From positions 1 to 60,058 of the forward strand of contig JAJDEN010000026.1 of NCBI GenBank assembly GCA_029259775.1: a stretch of DNA of 60,058 nucleotides. Reading direction: 5' to 3'. This stretch comes from Planctomycetota bacterium. GTDB lineage: Bacteria; Planctomycetota; PLA2; JAEUHO01. The notes beneath the pieces were generated by a model. It was not told the DNA's origin. It saw nothing but the letters and a program-made list of their open reading frames with translations, and searched no databases. Both the position numbers and the translations under genes were made by a program. Below, one piece after another: positions 36,573-45,803 of this stretch (within the stretch, counting starts at the first letter, position 1; every line of letters starts with the position of its first letter).

Positions 36573-36682
36573 GTAGGGGCGGCCCTTGTGGCCGCCCGGT
36601 ACGCCAACTCCGTCGTGTGCCCCTACATGGTAAGTCCCGCCGTGGCAGGACGCGCTCGGGCGGGCACAAGGCCCGCCCCTAC
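36573..36682. repeat. inverted pair of REP-like hairpins
   Basis: The 281-base spacer between hppA and the protease gene carries two 25-base REP-like palindromes in opposite orientation: 36573-36597 (GTAGGGGCGGCCCTTGTGGC...) and 36658-36682 (GGGCGGGCACAAGGCCCGCC...). They differ at two positions, and the changes are compensatory, so both keep their stem around a CTTGTG/CACAAG loop. Similar GTAGGGGC hairpins are widespread intergenic repeats in many bacterial phyla. No gene is seen here. Confidence 0.85.
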
Positions 36683-36826
36683 GGCAACTGGAGGTCGTCG
36701 CGCATGTTGGGGCCGAGATCGCACTTCCCAACCCCCAAGTCCAACGTCCTGCCCCTTCATGCGCACTCGCGCCGCGGCGTCCGATGACCGATCCATCAGG
36801 GAGGCCCACCGGCCCCTGGGGGTTTC

Positions 36827-37990
36827 ATGCGTCGCTCGTTGTTCGCGTCCGGTTCGTTCCGGATCCTCAATCTATTCGTCCTCGCCCTGCTCGTCGCTGT
36901 CACCGCGTTCGAGATGGGGCGTGCCCGCGCCGCACGAGGCAAGAGCGATCGACGCCGCACACCCGTCGTCGAAGCCGTGCGCCACGCAGCGCCCGCCGTC
37001 GTCAACGTCTTCGCCCAGCGGCGCAAGGGCCGCAACGTCATGATCCAGAGCTCCGGCGCCGGCGTGATCGTGCACCCCGCCGGCTACATCATCACCAACT
37101 CGCACGTGGTGCGCGGGGGCCAGACCGTCAGCGTGGAACTCTTCGGCACGTCGCGCCGCGTCCGCGCCCAGGTCATCGCCGACCTGCCGGCCAACGACCT
37201 TGCGTTGCTGCGCATCCAGAGTCGTGCCGCCCTGCCGTACGTCTCCATCGCCCGTACGAACGACGTGATGCTCGGCGAGGCCGCCATCGCCGTCGGCAAC
37301 CCCCGCGGCCTGGGCGACACGATCACGGTCGGTGTCGTCTCCGCCCTGGGCCGCGACGCCAAGCTCTCGGGGGGCGCCTCGCTGCGCAACCTCATCCAGA
37401 CCGACGCCTCGATCAACAACGGCAACAGCGGCGGCGCCCTGCTCAACCTCGACGGGGAACTCATGGGCGTGATCGTGTCGCTCATGCCCAGCTCGGACGG
37501 CATCGCCTTCGCCATCCCCGGCGACCAGGTGCGCGCGCTGCTCCACCGTGCCCTCGGCGGAGCGCCCGCCGCGAAGAAGCTGCCCGAGTCGGCACGGCCC
37601 GCCACGCCGACGGCCCCGCGCGTCTCCTCGTCCATCCGCTCCGCCCCGGGCCGCGCTGCGCCCGCCACACCCGGCGTGCTGCCCCCGCCCGCCATCGGCA
37701 AGGCAGGCCGCGGCTCGGCCATCAAGACGACCCCGCTCCGCGCCGAGGACTTCGGCCTGACGGTGCAGGACACCGGCACCTACCTCCAGGTCACACGGGT
37801 CGTCCGCGATGGCCCCGCCTACCGGGCGGGGGTGATCACCGGCGACATCATCTCGACGATCGACGGTCGGCCGGCACGCAACGAGCTCGACCTCGTCCTG
37901 GCCTTCTCGGCCACCAAGCCCGGCAAGGTCTACAACCTCGAACTGCGTCGCTCCGGACAGCAGCGCTCTGCCGCTTTGGTAACTCCCTAG
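36827..37990 (+). CDS. HtrA/DegS-like serine protease with PDZ domain
   Basis: The 387-residue periplasmic protease is membrane-anchored by an N-terminal helix (about 13-30). The trypsin-like domain has the catalytic triad H93 (ITNSHVV), D124 (ANDLALLRI) and S201 (NGNSGGALL). A proline/alanine-rich linker (about 245-300) of unusual length precedes one PDZ domain (residues about 303-385, with VRDGPAYRAGVITGDIISTI). One PDZ and an anchor recall DegS, which cleaves anti-sigma factors, but no substrate gene lies next to it. The gene is preceded by the REP pair and probably has its own promoter. Confidence 0.93.
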   Translation: MRRSLFASGSFRILNLFVLALLVAVTAFEMGRARAARGKSDRRRTPVVEAVRHAAPAVVNVFAQRRKGRNVMIQSSGAGVIVHPAGYIITNSHVVRGGQTVSVELFGTSRRVRAQVIADLPANDLALLRIQSRAALPYVSIARTNDVMLGEAAIAVGNPRGLGDTITVGVVSALGRDAKLSGGASLRNLIQTDASINNGNSGGALLNLDGELMGVIVSLMPSSDGIAFAIPGDQVRALLHRALGGAPAAKKLPESARPATPTAPRVSSSIRSAPGRAAPATPGVLPPPAIGKAGRGSAIKTTPLRAEDFGLTVQDTGTYLQVTRVVRDGPAYRAGVITGDIISTIDGRPARNELDLVLAFSATKPGKVYNLELRRSGQQRSAALVTP

Positions 37991-38022
37991 TCTTCGGGCC
38001 CCGTCCCGGCGACAACAGGCAC

Positions 38023-39276
38023 GTGGGTCGCAGGGCATGGATAGCACTGGCCGTGGTCGTCTTCGCCGCGGGCTACTTCTGGCTCGACGTGCGCCAACGT
38101 GCGCGCATCGATCGCGGCGTGAAGCGCCATCGCACGGACTTCACCGTCTACCAGTACGCCGCGCGCGCCCTCAAGCACGGTGAGGATCCCTACGAGGCCA
38201 CCAACCCGCGCGGCTATCGCTACGTCTACCCGCCGCTGCTCGCCGTCTTGCTGCAGCCCATCGCCGACTGGGAGCCGCAGGACGCGGCCCTTGTCTTCTA
38301 CATCCTCTCGGTGGCCGCACTCCTCCTCGCCATCGTCTGGCTGCGGCGGCTAGGTACAGCCTGGCCTCCGGTGATCGCCGCCGCGGTGATCTGCCTCGGC
38401 TTCGCGCACCAGGGCTTCCAGCGAGGGCAGGTGACGCACATCCTGCTTGCGCTGCAGGTGGGCGCGTTGGTGTGCCTCCTGGATCGGCGCTTCGTCTGCG
38501 CGGGGCTGTGGCTCGGTCTCGGCGCGGCGATCCGGCTCACGCCGCTCCTGCCGGCCTACGCCGTGGGCCTTGGCCTGCTCGCCGCGGCGTTCACCCGCAA
38601 GGGCTGGATGCCGCCGCTGCGCTTTGGCGGAGGGCTCGCCGGCGGCCTCTGCCTCGGCTTCGTCCTGATCCCATGGCTATGGCTCGGCGGCGCGCGGGCC
38701 AGCGACGTGAGCGATCGCTGGGTCGAGGTCACGCAGCAGGTCTACGGGGCGAACGTCGATCTCGAGGCGGAGTACCAGATCAACGAATGGCGCTTCAAGA
38801 ACCAGGCGCCCCGGCGCGTGCTTGGCACCTGGATCGGCTGGGGGCAGGGCGTGGACTTCGAGAAGGAGCGTCCCCTCTTCCCGGGCGGGGAAGAACCGGC
38901 AGCCTTGAGCGTCGGCGCAGGTGTCGTCACGTGGGGCCTGGTTCTCCTCGCAGCCCTCCTCGCCATCGTGTTCCTCCGCGATCCAGGAGGGACGGCCTAC
39001 GGCGCCGTCTATGCGGCCATCGTCCTGCTCCCCGTGCTGATGACGCGCTATACGTGGCCGACGCACTACCTCATGGCGGCGCCGGCTATCGTGTTCGCGG
39101 CCCAGCGTGGGGTGCGCAGCGCCGCGGTCATCGTGCTCCTCGCGGGCACGGTCCTCTTCTACGCGGCGCACGCCAAGGCGCTCGAGCCGATCGGTCAGGC
39201 GGGCTGCCTGATGCTCGCCTGCGTGGGCTTCCTCGTGCTGCTGCTCGTGCGCAGGCGCCGCGAGGCCGCGGCATGA
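38023..39276 (+). CDS. GT87/DUF2029-type membrane glycosyltransferase
   Basis: The 417 residues from GTG 38023 form a polytopic membrane protein. It has the N-terminal signature DFTVYQYAARALKHGEDPYE, followed by RYVYPPLLAVLL, and around ten further helices. The first loop with D-F and P-Y matches the DUF2029/GT87 family of lipid-linked mannosyl or arabinosyl transferases (GT-C fold, aspartate in the first extracytoplasmic loop). In this operon it overlaps a methyltransferase by four bases (ATGA). Donor and acceptor are not known, but envelope glycan or lipid modification is likely. Confidence 0.82.
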   Translation: MGRRAWIALAVVVFAAGYFWLDVRQRARIDRGVKRHRTDFTVYQYAARALKHGEDPYEATNPRGYRYVYPPLLAVLLQPIADWEPQDAALVFYILSVAALLLAIVWLRRLGTAWPPVIAAAVICLGFAHQGFQRGQVTHILLALQVGALVCLLDRRFVCAGLWLGLGAAIRLTPLLPAYAVGLGLLAAAFTRKGWMPPLRFGGGLAGGLCLGFVLIPWLWLGGARASDVSDRWVEVTQQVYGANVDLEAEYQINEWRFKNQAPRRVLGTWIGWGQGVDFEKERPLFPGGEEPAALSVGAGVVTWGLVLLAALLAIVFLRDPGGTAYGAVYAAIVLLPVLMTRYTWPTHYLMAAPAIVFAAQRGVRSAAVIVLLAGTVLFYAAHAKALEPIGQAGCLMLACVGFLVLLLVRRRREAAA

Positions 39277-39902
39277 GCGCCATCATCGACCGCTACCTCA
39301 GCGGGGGCCGAGCGGCGCGGCTCTACCGGCGTCTGCGGCTGGAGCACGGCGGCTTCGCGGAGATCGCGGAGCTGTTCCCGCGCGAGGGGTTGATCGTGGA
39401 TCTCGGCTGCGGGGCGGGCCTGCTCGCCCACGTGCTGCTCGAGGGCTCAGCCGGTCGCAGCGTGCTGGCCGTCGATCACGCCGCCGAGCGCATCGAGATG
39501 CTGCGAGAGAGCGCGGCGGGCTTGGCCATCGAGGCCCGGCTCGGGGGCATGGAGGACCTGGAGTTGCCTCCCTGCGCCGGCATCGCGCTCATCGACGTGC
39601 TGCACTACCTGGAGGCCCCGGCGCAAGAACGACTGCTGGAGCGCTGCGCCCATGCTCTCGAGCCCGGCGGCGTGATCGTGCTGCGTGATCCCGACGCAGG
39701 CGCGGGCGTGCGCTTCGGCGTGACGCGTCTGCACGAGCGCATCGCGACGGGCCTCGGCTGGACCCAGGCCACCGTCGCGCACTTCCGCGCCGGCGCCGAG
39801 TGGGCCTTCCTCCTGGAGGCGCACGGCCTCCGGCCCGAGGTCGTTCCGCTGCCTGGCCGCAGCCCGTACGCGGACCGCACGGTCTGGGGGCGCAAGCCAT
39901 GA
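39273..39902 (+). CDS. class I SAM-dependent methyltransferase
   Basis: The 209 residues have motif I LIVDLGCGAGLLAHVL, the motif II region VLAVDHAAERIEMLRE, motif III ALIDVLHYLEAP and motif IV-like LEPGGVIVLRDPD. These are typical of small methyltransferases for natural product, lipid or sugar substrates. The gene overlaps the glycosyltransferase (ATGA) and the next methyltransferase (ATGA), so the three are translated together. Substrate is unknown. Confidence 0.88.
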   Translation: MSAIIDRYLSGGRAARLYRRLRLEHGGFAEIAELFPREGLIVDLGCGAGLLAHVLLEGSAGRSVLAVDHAAERIEMLRESAAGLAIEARLGGMEDLELPPCAGIALIDVLHYLEAPAQERLLERCAHALEPGGVIVLRDPDAGAGVRFGVTRLHERIATGLGWTQATVAHFRAGAEWAFLLEAHGLRPEVVPLPGRSPYADRTVWGRKP

Positions 39903-40723
39903 GCTGCCCGCTCTGCCTCGACGACCGTCCCCCGCGCCACGAACTCAGGGCGCACGACGCGGACCTCGTGCGCTGCCGGCAGTGCGGACTCGTGCGTGTC
40001 GAGCCGATGCCCACGGCCGAGGCCGCGGCCGCCCTCTACGACGACGCCTACTTCCGGGATGCCGAGCGCGGCTACGTGGACTACGTCGCCGACGAGCGCG
40101 TCTTCCGCCAGGAGTTCCGCCGACGCCTGCGTCAGGTACGCGCCGCCGGGGGGCGCGGGCGGCTGCTCGACATCGGCTGCGCGTCCGGCGCCCTCCTGCT
40201 CGAGGCACAGGCGGCGGGGTTTCAGCCGTCGGGGCTCGAGCCGGCACCTGGGCTCGCGCGCCGTGCTGCGGAGACCAGCGGCTGCCCGGTCATCGCGGGC
40301 ACCCTGGCGGACGCGTTGCTGGCACCCGCGAGCTTCGACGTCGTCACGCTCTTCGACGTGCTCGAGCACCTCGTCGATCCGGTCCGGGCGCTCCGCCGGT
40401 TGCAGGTGACGCTCGCCGGCGGGGGTCTGCTCGCGGTGACCGTGCCGGACTACGGCGGGCTGTGGGCGCGCGTCAGCGGACGGCACTGGCCCTTCATCAC
40501 GCCCTGGGAGCATCTCGTCTACTTCACGCGCCGCACGCTGCGGGGGGCGCTTGTGCGCGCGGGCTTCGATTGCGTCCAGTTCCACTCCGCGCGGACGCCG
40601 CTCTCCTTCGGCACGCTCGCGGCCAAGTCGCCGTGGCCGGACGCGCTCGTGCCGTCCTCCTGGGCGCACCGCGGTGTGGGTCTGCCGGCCGGGACGCTCT
40701 TCGCCACCGCGCGCGCGCCCTGA
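39899..40723 (+). CDS. zinc-ribbon SAM methyltransferase
   Basis: The 274 residues start with a zinc ribbon (CPLC...CRQCGLVRVEPMP). A methyltransferase domain follows, with motif I RLLDIGCASGALLLEAQ, post-motif VEPAPG-type (GLEPAPGLARRAAE), DVVTLFDVLEHLVDPVRAL and LAGGGLLAVTVPD. This layout matches the group of sugar or lipid-linked methyltransferases whose zinc ribbon precedes a Methyltransf_23 domain, common in polysaccharide loci. It is the third gene of the glycosyltransferase operon and probably acts on the same glycan. Confidence 0.88.
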   Translation: MSCPLCLDDRPPRHELRAHDADLVRCRQCGLVRVEPMPTAEAAAALYDDAYFRDAERGYVDYVADERVFRQEFRRRLRQVRAAGGRGRLLDIGCASGALLLEAQAAGFQPSGLEPAPGLARRAAETSGCPVIAGTLADALLAPASFDVVTLFDVLEHLVDPVRALRRLQVTLAGGGLLAVTVPDYGGLWARVSGRHWPFITPWEHLVYFTRRTLRGALVRAGFDCVQFHSARTPLSFGTLAAKSPWPDALVPSSWAHRGVGLPAGTLFATARAP

Positions 40724-40733
40724 CCGCGCTGCC

Positions 40734-43049
40734 CTACTTCGTCGCCTTCAGGCGCTCGATGCGGAACTCGAGGTGCGCCCAGCCGTCGAGCTCGAAGTGC
40801 TCCACGCGAACGACGTGGTCGCCGCCGAGGTCCAGGTCCGCGGTGTCTTCGGTAGGGGCATGGTGGGTCCAGTTGTCGATCACGCGCTTGCCGTCCACGT
40901 ACACGCGGATCCCGTCGTCGCTCACGGTGCGGATCCGGTAGCGGCCCTTGTCCAAGCGCAGGGCCGTCTCGGCCACCGTCGCGAACCGGTCCGCCGGCAG
41001 CCCCTTCGGGCCCGTGCTGCGCCAGGCGTACGAGAGGTTCGTGACCTTCTGCCGCAGGCCGGGCTCACCCTCGATCAGCGCATTCCACGCGCTCACGCTC
41101 CCCCGCGGATCGACCTTCCACGGGAAGAAGCGCACGTTCCACTGCGCCTCGAGCAACTGCCCGGTCACCGTCAGCCGTCGGCCCTCGACCACGAACTCGA
41201 CCGTGAACGGGACGAGCTGCGACACGGGCGCGTCACCGGGCAGCGGCGCGATGCGCAGCGTCACGGGGCCGGCCTTGTCGCCCTGCTCCGGTGAGGCCAC
41301 GACGCGCCCCACGATCTTGCGGATGCCCCACGGTCCGCGTCCGACGACGTGCACGGTGGTCTCGCCGCCGCCCGAGATCACATGCGCCGGGACCACGTGC
41401 GCGTCGCGCGGGTCGAGAGGACCCCAGGGGCCGATGCGGATCTCCTTGCGCCCCTGCGGCATGGCGTCGAAGAGCCGCACGGCACGGATGCGGCCGTCGG
41501 GTCCCGGCGGCGTCTTCGGCAGGCGCGCGGGCGGGCGCACGAGGGTCAGGCTCTCGGGGAGCGTGAGGGGATCCACAGGTGCGGCGCCGCGGACGCGGCC
41601 ACGCCGTGAGTTTTCGAGCGGCAGGGTCCAGGCCGTACCCGTCTCGTCGAGGACTGCGAGGGAGGGCGTGCGGCTCTCCAGCCGCGTGCCGCGGAACTGG
41701 TTCTTTGTGCACGGGCCCGGCCTCGTTCCCGGGCCCAGATGCAGGCACGTCTGGCGGCCGTAGAACTGGTTCCATCGCAGCGTCGTGCCCGTGTCGCGCA
41801 GCAGGCGAACCGCGACCTCCGAGCCCACGATGTCATTGCCGAGCAGGAGGTTGCCTGAGGAGGTCGTGGCGCGCTTCGCCTGGTAGGGCCCTTCGCGTGC
41901 CAGGGCGTCGTCATCCCACCAAAGATGCACGCCCACGCGCGCACCCACGATGTCGTTGTGGACGATGCGGTTCTTGTGGCCGTGCTCGATGGAGATGCCG
42001 GCCGTCGTGCAGTCGTGGATCCGGTTGCCCGCGAAAAGCGAGCGTGCGCTGTAGCCGGCCCAGATGCCGTGGTCGCTGTCGCTGCAGTCGTTGCGCACGA
42101 ACACGTTCTCGAGGCTGAACGTCGCCTCGATGGCGTTGGCCACGGCGTGGGAGAAGTCGTTGTCGAACACGAGGTTGCGGTTGCAGCCGCCTGCGCCCGT
42201 CTTCTTGGTGGTCTCGTGACCGGCGTAGAGGAAGAGGCCGTCGCCCGAGTGCGTCGCGCTGTTGCCGGCGATGAGATTGTCCGACGACTGCTCGAACACG
42301 AGGATGCCCGCCGAGTCCTGACCGCGGTGGTAGACGCCGTGGCTGTAGCCGCGCACGCACCAGTCGCAGTGGTTGCGGAGGATCTTGCAGCGGCTGCTGC
42401 GGTAGAGCGCGATGCCCCAGCCGGAGTTGAACGAGAACTCGTTCGCGACGGCTCTCGCACCCTGGCAGCGCGTGAGGAGGAGGCCGTTCTGCCCGCTGTG
42501 CACGCGGCAGTTCGTGACGCGGGCCCGATCGCAGAGCGTCAGGGAGAAACCGGCGCCGTACGTCGAGGCCCACTCGTCCTTGTCGTTCTCGTGCGGCCAC
42601 AGCCAGTCGGCGGGGTCCTCGCGTTCCGGCGTGCTGCGCAGGTGCTGGCGGAAGTTCTCCGAGGCGTCCACACCCTCGATCACGAGCCCCGGCGCGCGGA
42701 GCGCCCTCACGGCGACCTTGAAGCCGCGCACGACCCCGCCACGGATGGTCACGTTCTTCGCGCCGACGACCACGATGCCGACCCCGCGAAAGGCGTCGGC
42801 CGGCGTGCCTTCCTTGGCGCCCAGGAGCGCCGCGCCCGTGAGGTCGAGCGTGGTGCCGTCCTCGGTGATCCGCAGGACGCCTGTGCCGGCCGGATCGGCC
42901 ACGCGCCAGACGCCCTTGGCGAGGCGGACGTCGCCCGCCACGGCCGTGCCGGCCGCCTTGGGCTCCAGCGTCGCGGGCGCCGCGCCGGCATGCGGCGCCG
43001 CGGTCAGGAGAAGCACCAGGCAGAGGAGGCGGGCGGAGGGGTGGGGCAT
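40734..43049 (-). CDS. secreted parallel beta-helix protein with PA14-like C-terminus
   Basis: The 771-residue secreted protein has a signal peptide (ARLLCLVLLLTAAPHAGAA). From about 60 to 430 it has repeats of the right-handed beta-helix (NosD/Pbh1 type), e.g. NVTIRGGVVRGFKVAVRAL, GWGIALYRSSRCKILRNHC, DNLIAGNSATHSGDGLFLY, HGIWAGYSARSLFAGN and KNRIVHNDIVGARVGVHL. Such proteins bind or cut polysaccharides, but no catalytic residue is identifiable. The last 150 residues (AWRSTGPKGLPADRFATVAE, YRIRTVSDDGIRVYVDGKRV, DNWTHHAPTEDTADLDLGG) are a PA14-type carbohydrate-binding domain with the conserved DDGIRVYVDG. It ends 10 bases from the convergent methyltransferase gene. Confidence 0.85.
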   Translation of the reverse strand: MPHPSARLLCLVLLLTAAPHAGAAPATLEPKAAGTAVAGDVRLAKGVWRVADPAGTGVLRITEDGTTLDLTGAALLGAKEGTPADAFRGVGIVVVGAKNVTIRGGVVRGFKVAVRALRAPGLVIEGVDASENFRQHLRSTPEREDPADWLWPHENDKDEWASTYGAGFSLTLCDRARVTNCRVHSGQNGLLLTRCQGARAVANEFSFNSGWGIALYRSSRCKILRNHCDWCVRGYSHGVYHRGQDSAGILVFEQSSDNLIAGNSATHSGDGLFLYAGHETTKKTGAGGCNRNLVFDNDFSHAVANAIEATFSLENVFVRNDCSDSDHGIWAGYSARSLFAGNRIHDCTTAGISIEHGHKNRIVHNDIVGARVGVHLWWDDDALAREGPYQAKRATTSSGNLLLGNDIVGSEVAVRLLRDTGTTLRWNQFYGRQTCLHLGPGTRPGPCTKNQFRGTRLESRTPSLAVLDETGTAWTLPLENSRRGRVRGAAPVDPLTLPESLTLVRPPARLPKTPPGPDGRIRAVRLFDAMPQGRKEIRIGPWGPLDPRDAHVVPAHVISGGGETTVHVVGRGPWGIRKIVGRVVASPEQGDKAGPVTLRIAPLPGDAPVSQLVPFTVEFVVEGRRLTVTGQLLEAQWNVRFFPWKVDPRGSVSAWNALIEGEPGLRQKVTNLSYAWRSTGPKGLPADRFATVAETALRLDKGRYRIRTVSDDGIRVYVDGKRVIDNWTHHAPTEDTADLDLGGDHVVRVEHFELDGWAHLEFRIERLKATK

Positions 43050-43088
43050 CGGCAGGCGATACCGTACCGATCCCGTAGACTCCCGACC

Positions 43089-45803
43089 ATGGCGCGAAAG
43101 GACCGGATCCGGCGAGCTTGGTGGGCGGTCGCCCTCCTGATGCCCCTCGTGGCGTGGTCGCCCGCCCTGGGCGAGGACGCTGCGGACGAGGATCCGAGCA
43201 TCCGCGCCTACGCTCGCGAGCAACTGCTGCTGAACGCCCGGGAAAGCGTGGACCCCACCCGCCGCGAATCGGGCGGCCTCGACGCGCTCAAGACGACGCT
43301 CGCTGAGAAGGGCTCGATGTGGCAGCGAGCCAACCGGGCCGAGCACGCCCTGCTCGTGCGCCTGCTGGGGGAGCCCGGACAGGATGGCCTCATCCGGCAG
43401 GCCGCCGTGCTCTACCGCTGGATGGACTCGGGCCTTGGTGACGGCCAGGTCGCGATCGAGCTACGGAGCACAAACGGCACGGTCCGCCGCTCGTTTCCGC
43501 TGGAGACGCCCAACCATGGCCTGCTCCTTACGGGGACCCTGCGGCTCGTGGACCTGCCCGAGGACGGCATCCTGTCGATTGACGGTATCTCCGACTTGAA
43601 GCGCGCGACCCAGCAGTGGGCCGGCCTCGTCGAGCAGGCCCGTGCGGTGTCCGCCACCAACAGGGCCTCGAACGCCTGGCTGCATCCCCTCGTGCTGGCC
43701 GTGAGCGATGCCGCCGAGTTGCGCGAGCCGATCGCGCGCGCCTGGCTCGAGGCGCGCCAGCAGCAGGTCGCGGCGCGCGTGAAGATCTACGAAGAGGATC
43801 GTCCGTCCAAGGGGCTCGTCAGCGAGGGCACCGTCACGGAGAAGGGCGAGCGCGCGAAGCGCGTTCTCGAGCGTGCCCAGGAGTACGAGTTGCGGCTCGT
43901 TGCGATCGAGCAGGCGCTCGACCGCTTGGCGCGGGCCGAACGCATGCTCAAGGAAGACGCCGGTCAGCTCGGCTTCCAGCTCGAGGCTGTGAAGCGCAAC
44001 CTGGCGGGCCTCGACGCGAAGACCGCGACCGCGACCAAGGCGCGGGCCGCGCTCGTCGCCGCGGCGAATGCCGGCGCCACGAAGGCCAAGGCCGACACCC
44101 AGCGCGAGGACGAGCCGAAGAAGGACGCCTCCACGAAGGGCGTGCCTCCCAAAGACATGCCTCCCAAGGACATGCCTCCCACCAAGGATGCGCCGCTCCA
44201 GCCGGTTCCGGCCAAGGACTTCCCGGCGGAGCCGAAGAAGGGCGATGCGCCGCCGCCCGTCGAGCCGCCGCAGTCCAAGCCGCCGGTCGACGAGCCGGCG
44301 CCCGCTCCCGACCGCGCACCCGAGCCTGCCCCGAAGCCCGACCCGGAGCTTGCGCGCCTCGACCGCGAGCTCGAGGCGCTGGCCGCGGAGCGGGGCGGCA
44401 TCGAGCTCAAGCTCGAGGGCCTGCAGCTCAAGGAGATCGTCGACGAGCAGCTGTTGCGGGTGCTCTACATCACCGTCCGGCGTGCCGCCCTTGCGACCCA
44501 GTTGATCGATACCGCGCTCAGCCAGGTCAAGTCCGAGGCCCAGGCGGCGGAGGCGGCGCACAAGGCCTTCGAGGCGGAGCTCAGCCGCATGCGCCGGGAG
44601 CGCCAGCTGGACCGGCTCGACTACGAGATGGCGCGCCTCAAGGCCGAGCGCGAGCGCATGGCCAAGGCAGGCGAGACCGCGGAAGGTGACGCGAAGGCCA
44701 TCCTCACGGCGTACGACGAGGCACTCGAGGAGTTGATGTCGGTCAGCACCGTCACGCGCGATGCCGTGACGATGCGGCGCGCGCTCGAGGCGCGCGTGAA
44801 GCCCGATCACGGTGAGAGTGACGCCGCTCCGGCTGTCACGGAGAACGAGCGGGGCTGCCTCCCCGGCGAGAACACGGACGAGGCCGACGCGCGCCACGAA
44901 GCGGAGGCCCAGGCGGCCAAGCTCGATCCGCTCCGCCGCTTCCGCGACCCGTCGCCAGAGTCGATCACGGCGAACTTCGTCCGGGACGCATCCCAGATGG
45001 TCGAGCGTCCCGCGTGGGATGCCGCCCTCGCTGCCAATCACTATGACGTCGTGAGCGTCCGGATCGGCGCGCTCGATGAGGCACTCAAGCTGGTGGCGCG
45101 CGCCGACTCGCTCGAGACGCGCTTCGACGAGGCCCGCGAGGGCGCGACGACGGCGTTGGGCATCGTGTCCGGCCTTGCGTCCAAGCAAGGCGCAGCCCAG
45201 GGCTGGTGGTTCGACCGCGTCCGCTCGCGTCGCGACCGCGACCTCGCTCGCGACGAAAAGGCGTTCCGCGAGACGCTGCGCGGCATCCGGGAAGAGCGCA
45301 AGGTCATCCAGGAGGACCTCGAGCTCTTCCGCGACTACCGTGATCGCTTGCTCCGGCTGGGCCCGCGCAGCTTCCAGATCCGCGTCGAGCGCACGCTCGA
45401 TCCCGAGAAGCTCGAGCGGGCCTACAGCGACACCAGCGACACCGTCGGCGACGCCGGGCGCTGGCTCACGATGCAGAGCGAAGAGCATGTGGGCACGTTT
45501 GTCGCCCGGCATTGGGCAAAGTTGCTGGCCTGCCTGGGCCTGCTCGTCGCGAGCTTCTTCGTCGTGCGACTCGGTCGGCGCGGGCTCGATCGCGTCCTGC
45601 GCACGATGGCCAACCGGAGCCGCGTGCTCCGCGATGAGCCTGTGACCGTGCGCGCGGAAGAGGCGCACGCGAAGCGTGCCAAGGCACTCCAGGAGGCGCG
45701 CGCCAAGGCGGTGGAAGCCGAAGCGCTGCGCGAGGTCTCGAAGGAAGAGGCCGATCGCCAGCAGAAGATGGGTGAAGGCGGCTACAGCGGGGACGACGCA
45801 TGA
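43089..45803 (+). CDS. periplasmic coiled-coil partner of an MscS channel (MscK N-terminal-like)
   Basis: The 904-residue protein has a signal peptide (RAWWAVALLMPLVAWSPA), long alpha-helical coiled-coil segments (QLGFQLEAVKRNLAGLDAKT, ELSRMRRERQLDRLDYEMAR), a Pro/Lys/Asp-rich linker with repeated PPKDM units around 355-365, and one transmembrane helix at about 810-829 (WAKLLACLGLLVASFFVV). A basic C-terminal coiled coil should lie inside the cell. It overlaps the MscS gene by four bases (ATGA). MscK/MscM channels have just such a long periplasmic coiled-coil region fused to the pore, so I infer that this is a split MscK, made as two proteins. The coiled-coil prediction is by eye. Confidence 0.65.
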   Translation: MARKDRIRRAWWAVALLMPLVAWSPALGEDAADEDPSIRAYAREQLLLNARESVDPTRRESGGLDALKTTLAEKGSMWQRANRAEHALLVRLLGEPGQDGLIRQAAVLYRWMDSGLGDGQVAIELRSTNGTVRRSFPLETPNHGLLLTGTLRLVDLPEDGILSIDGISDLKRATQQWAGLVEQARAVSATNRASNAWLHPLVLAVSDAAELREPIARAWLEARQQQVAARVKIYEEDRPSKGLVSEGTVTEKGERAKRVLERAQEYELRLVAIEQALDRLARAERMLKEDAGQLGFQLEAVKRNLAGLDAKTATATKARAALVAAANAGATKAKADTQREDEPKKDASTKGVPPKDMPPKDMPPTKDAPLQPVPAKDFPAEPKKGDAPPPVEPPQSKPPVDEPAPAPDRAPEPAPKPDPELARLDRELEALAAERGGIELKLEGLQLKEIVDEQLLRVLYITVRRAALATQLIDTALSQVKSEAQAAEAAHKAFEAELSRMRRERQLDRLDYEMARLKAERERMAKAGETAEGDAKAILTAYDEALEELMSVSTVTRDAVTMRRALEARVKPDHGESDAAPAVTENERGCLPGENTDEADARHEAEAQAAKLDPLRRFRDPSPESITANFVRDASQMVERPAWDAALAANHYDVVSVRIGALDEALKLVARADSLETRFDEAREGATTALGIVSGLASKQGAAQGWWFDRVRSRRDRDLARDEKAFRETLRGIREERKVIQEDLELFRDYRDRLLRLGPRSFQIRVERTLDPEKLERAYSDTSDTVGDAGRWLTMQSEEHVGTFVARHWAKLLACLGLLVASFFVVRLGRRGLDRVLRTMANRSRVLRDEPVTVRAEEAHAKRAKALQEARAKAVEAEALREVSKEEADRQQKMGEGGYSGDDA

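Noticed and set aside
43461..45668. A 735-residue minus-strand frame
   Set aside because: Antisense to the coiled-coil channel partner; Leu/Arg-rich shadow.
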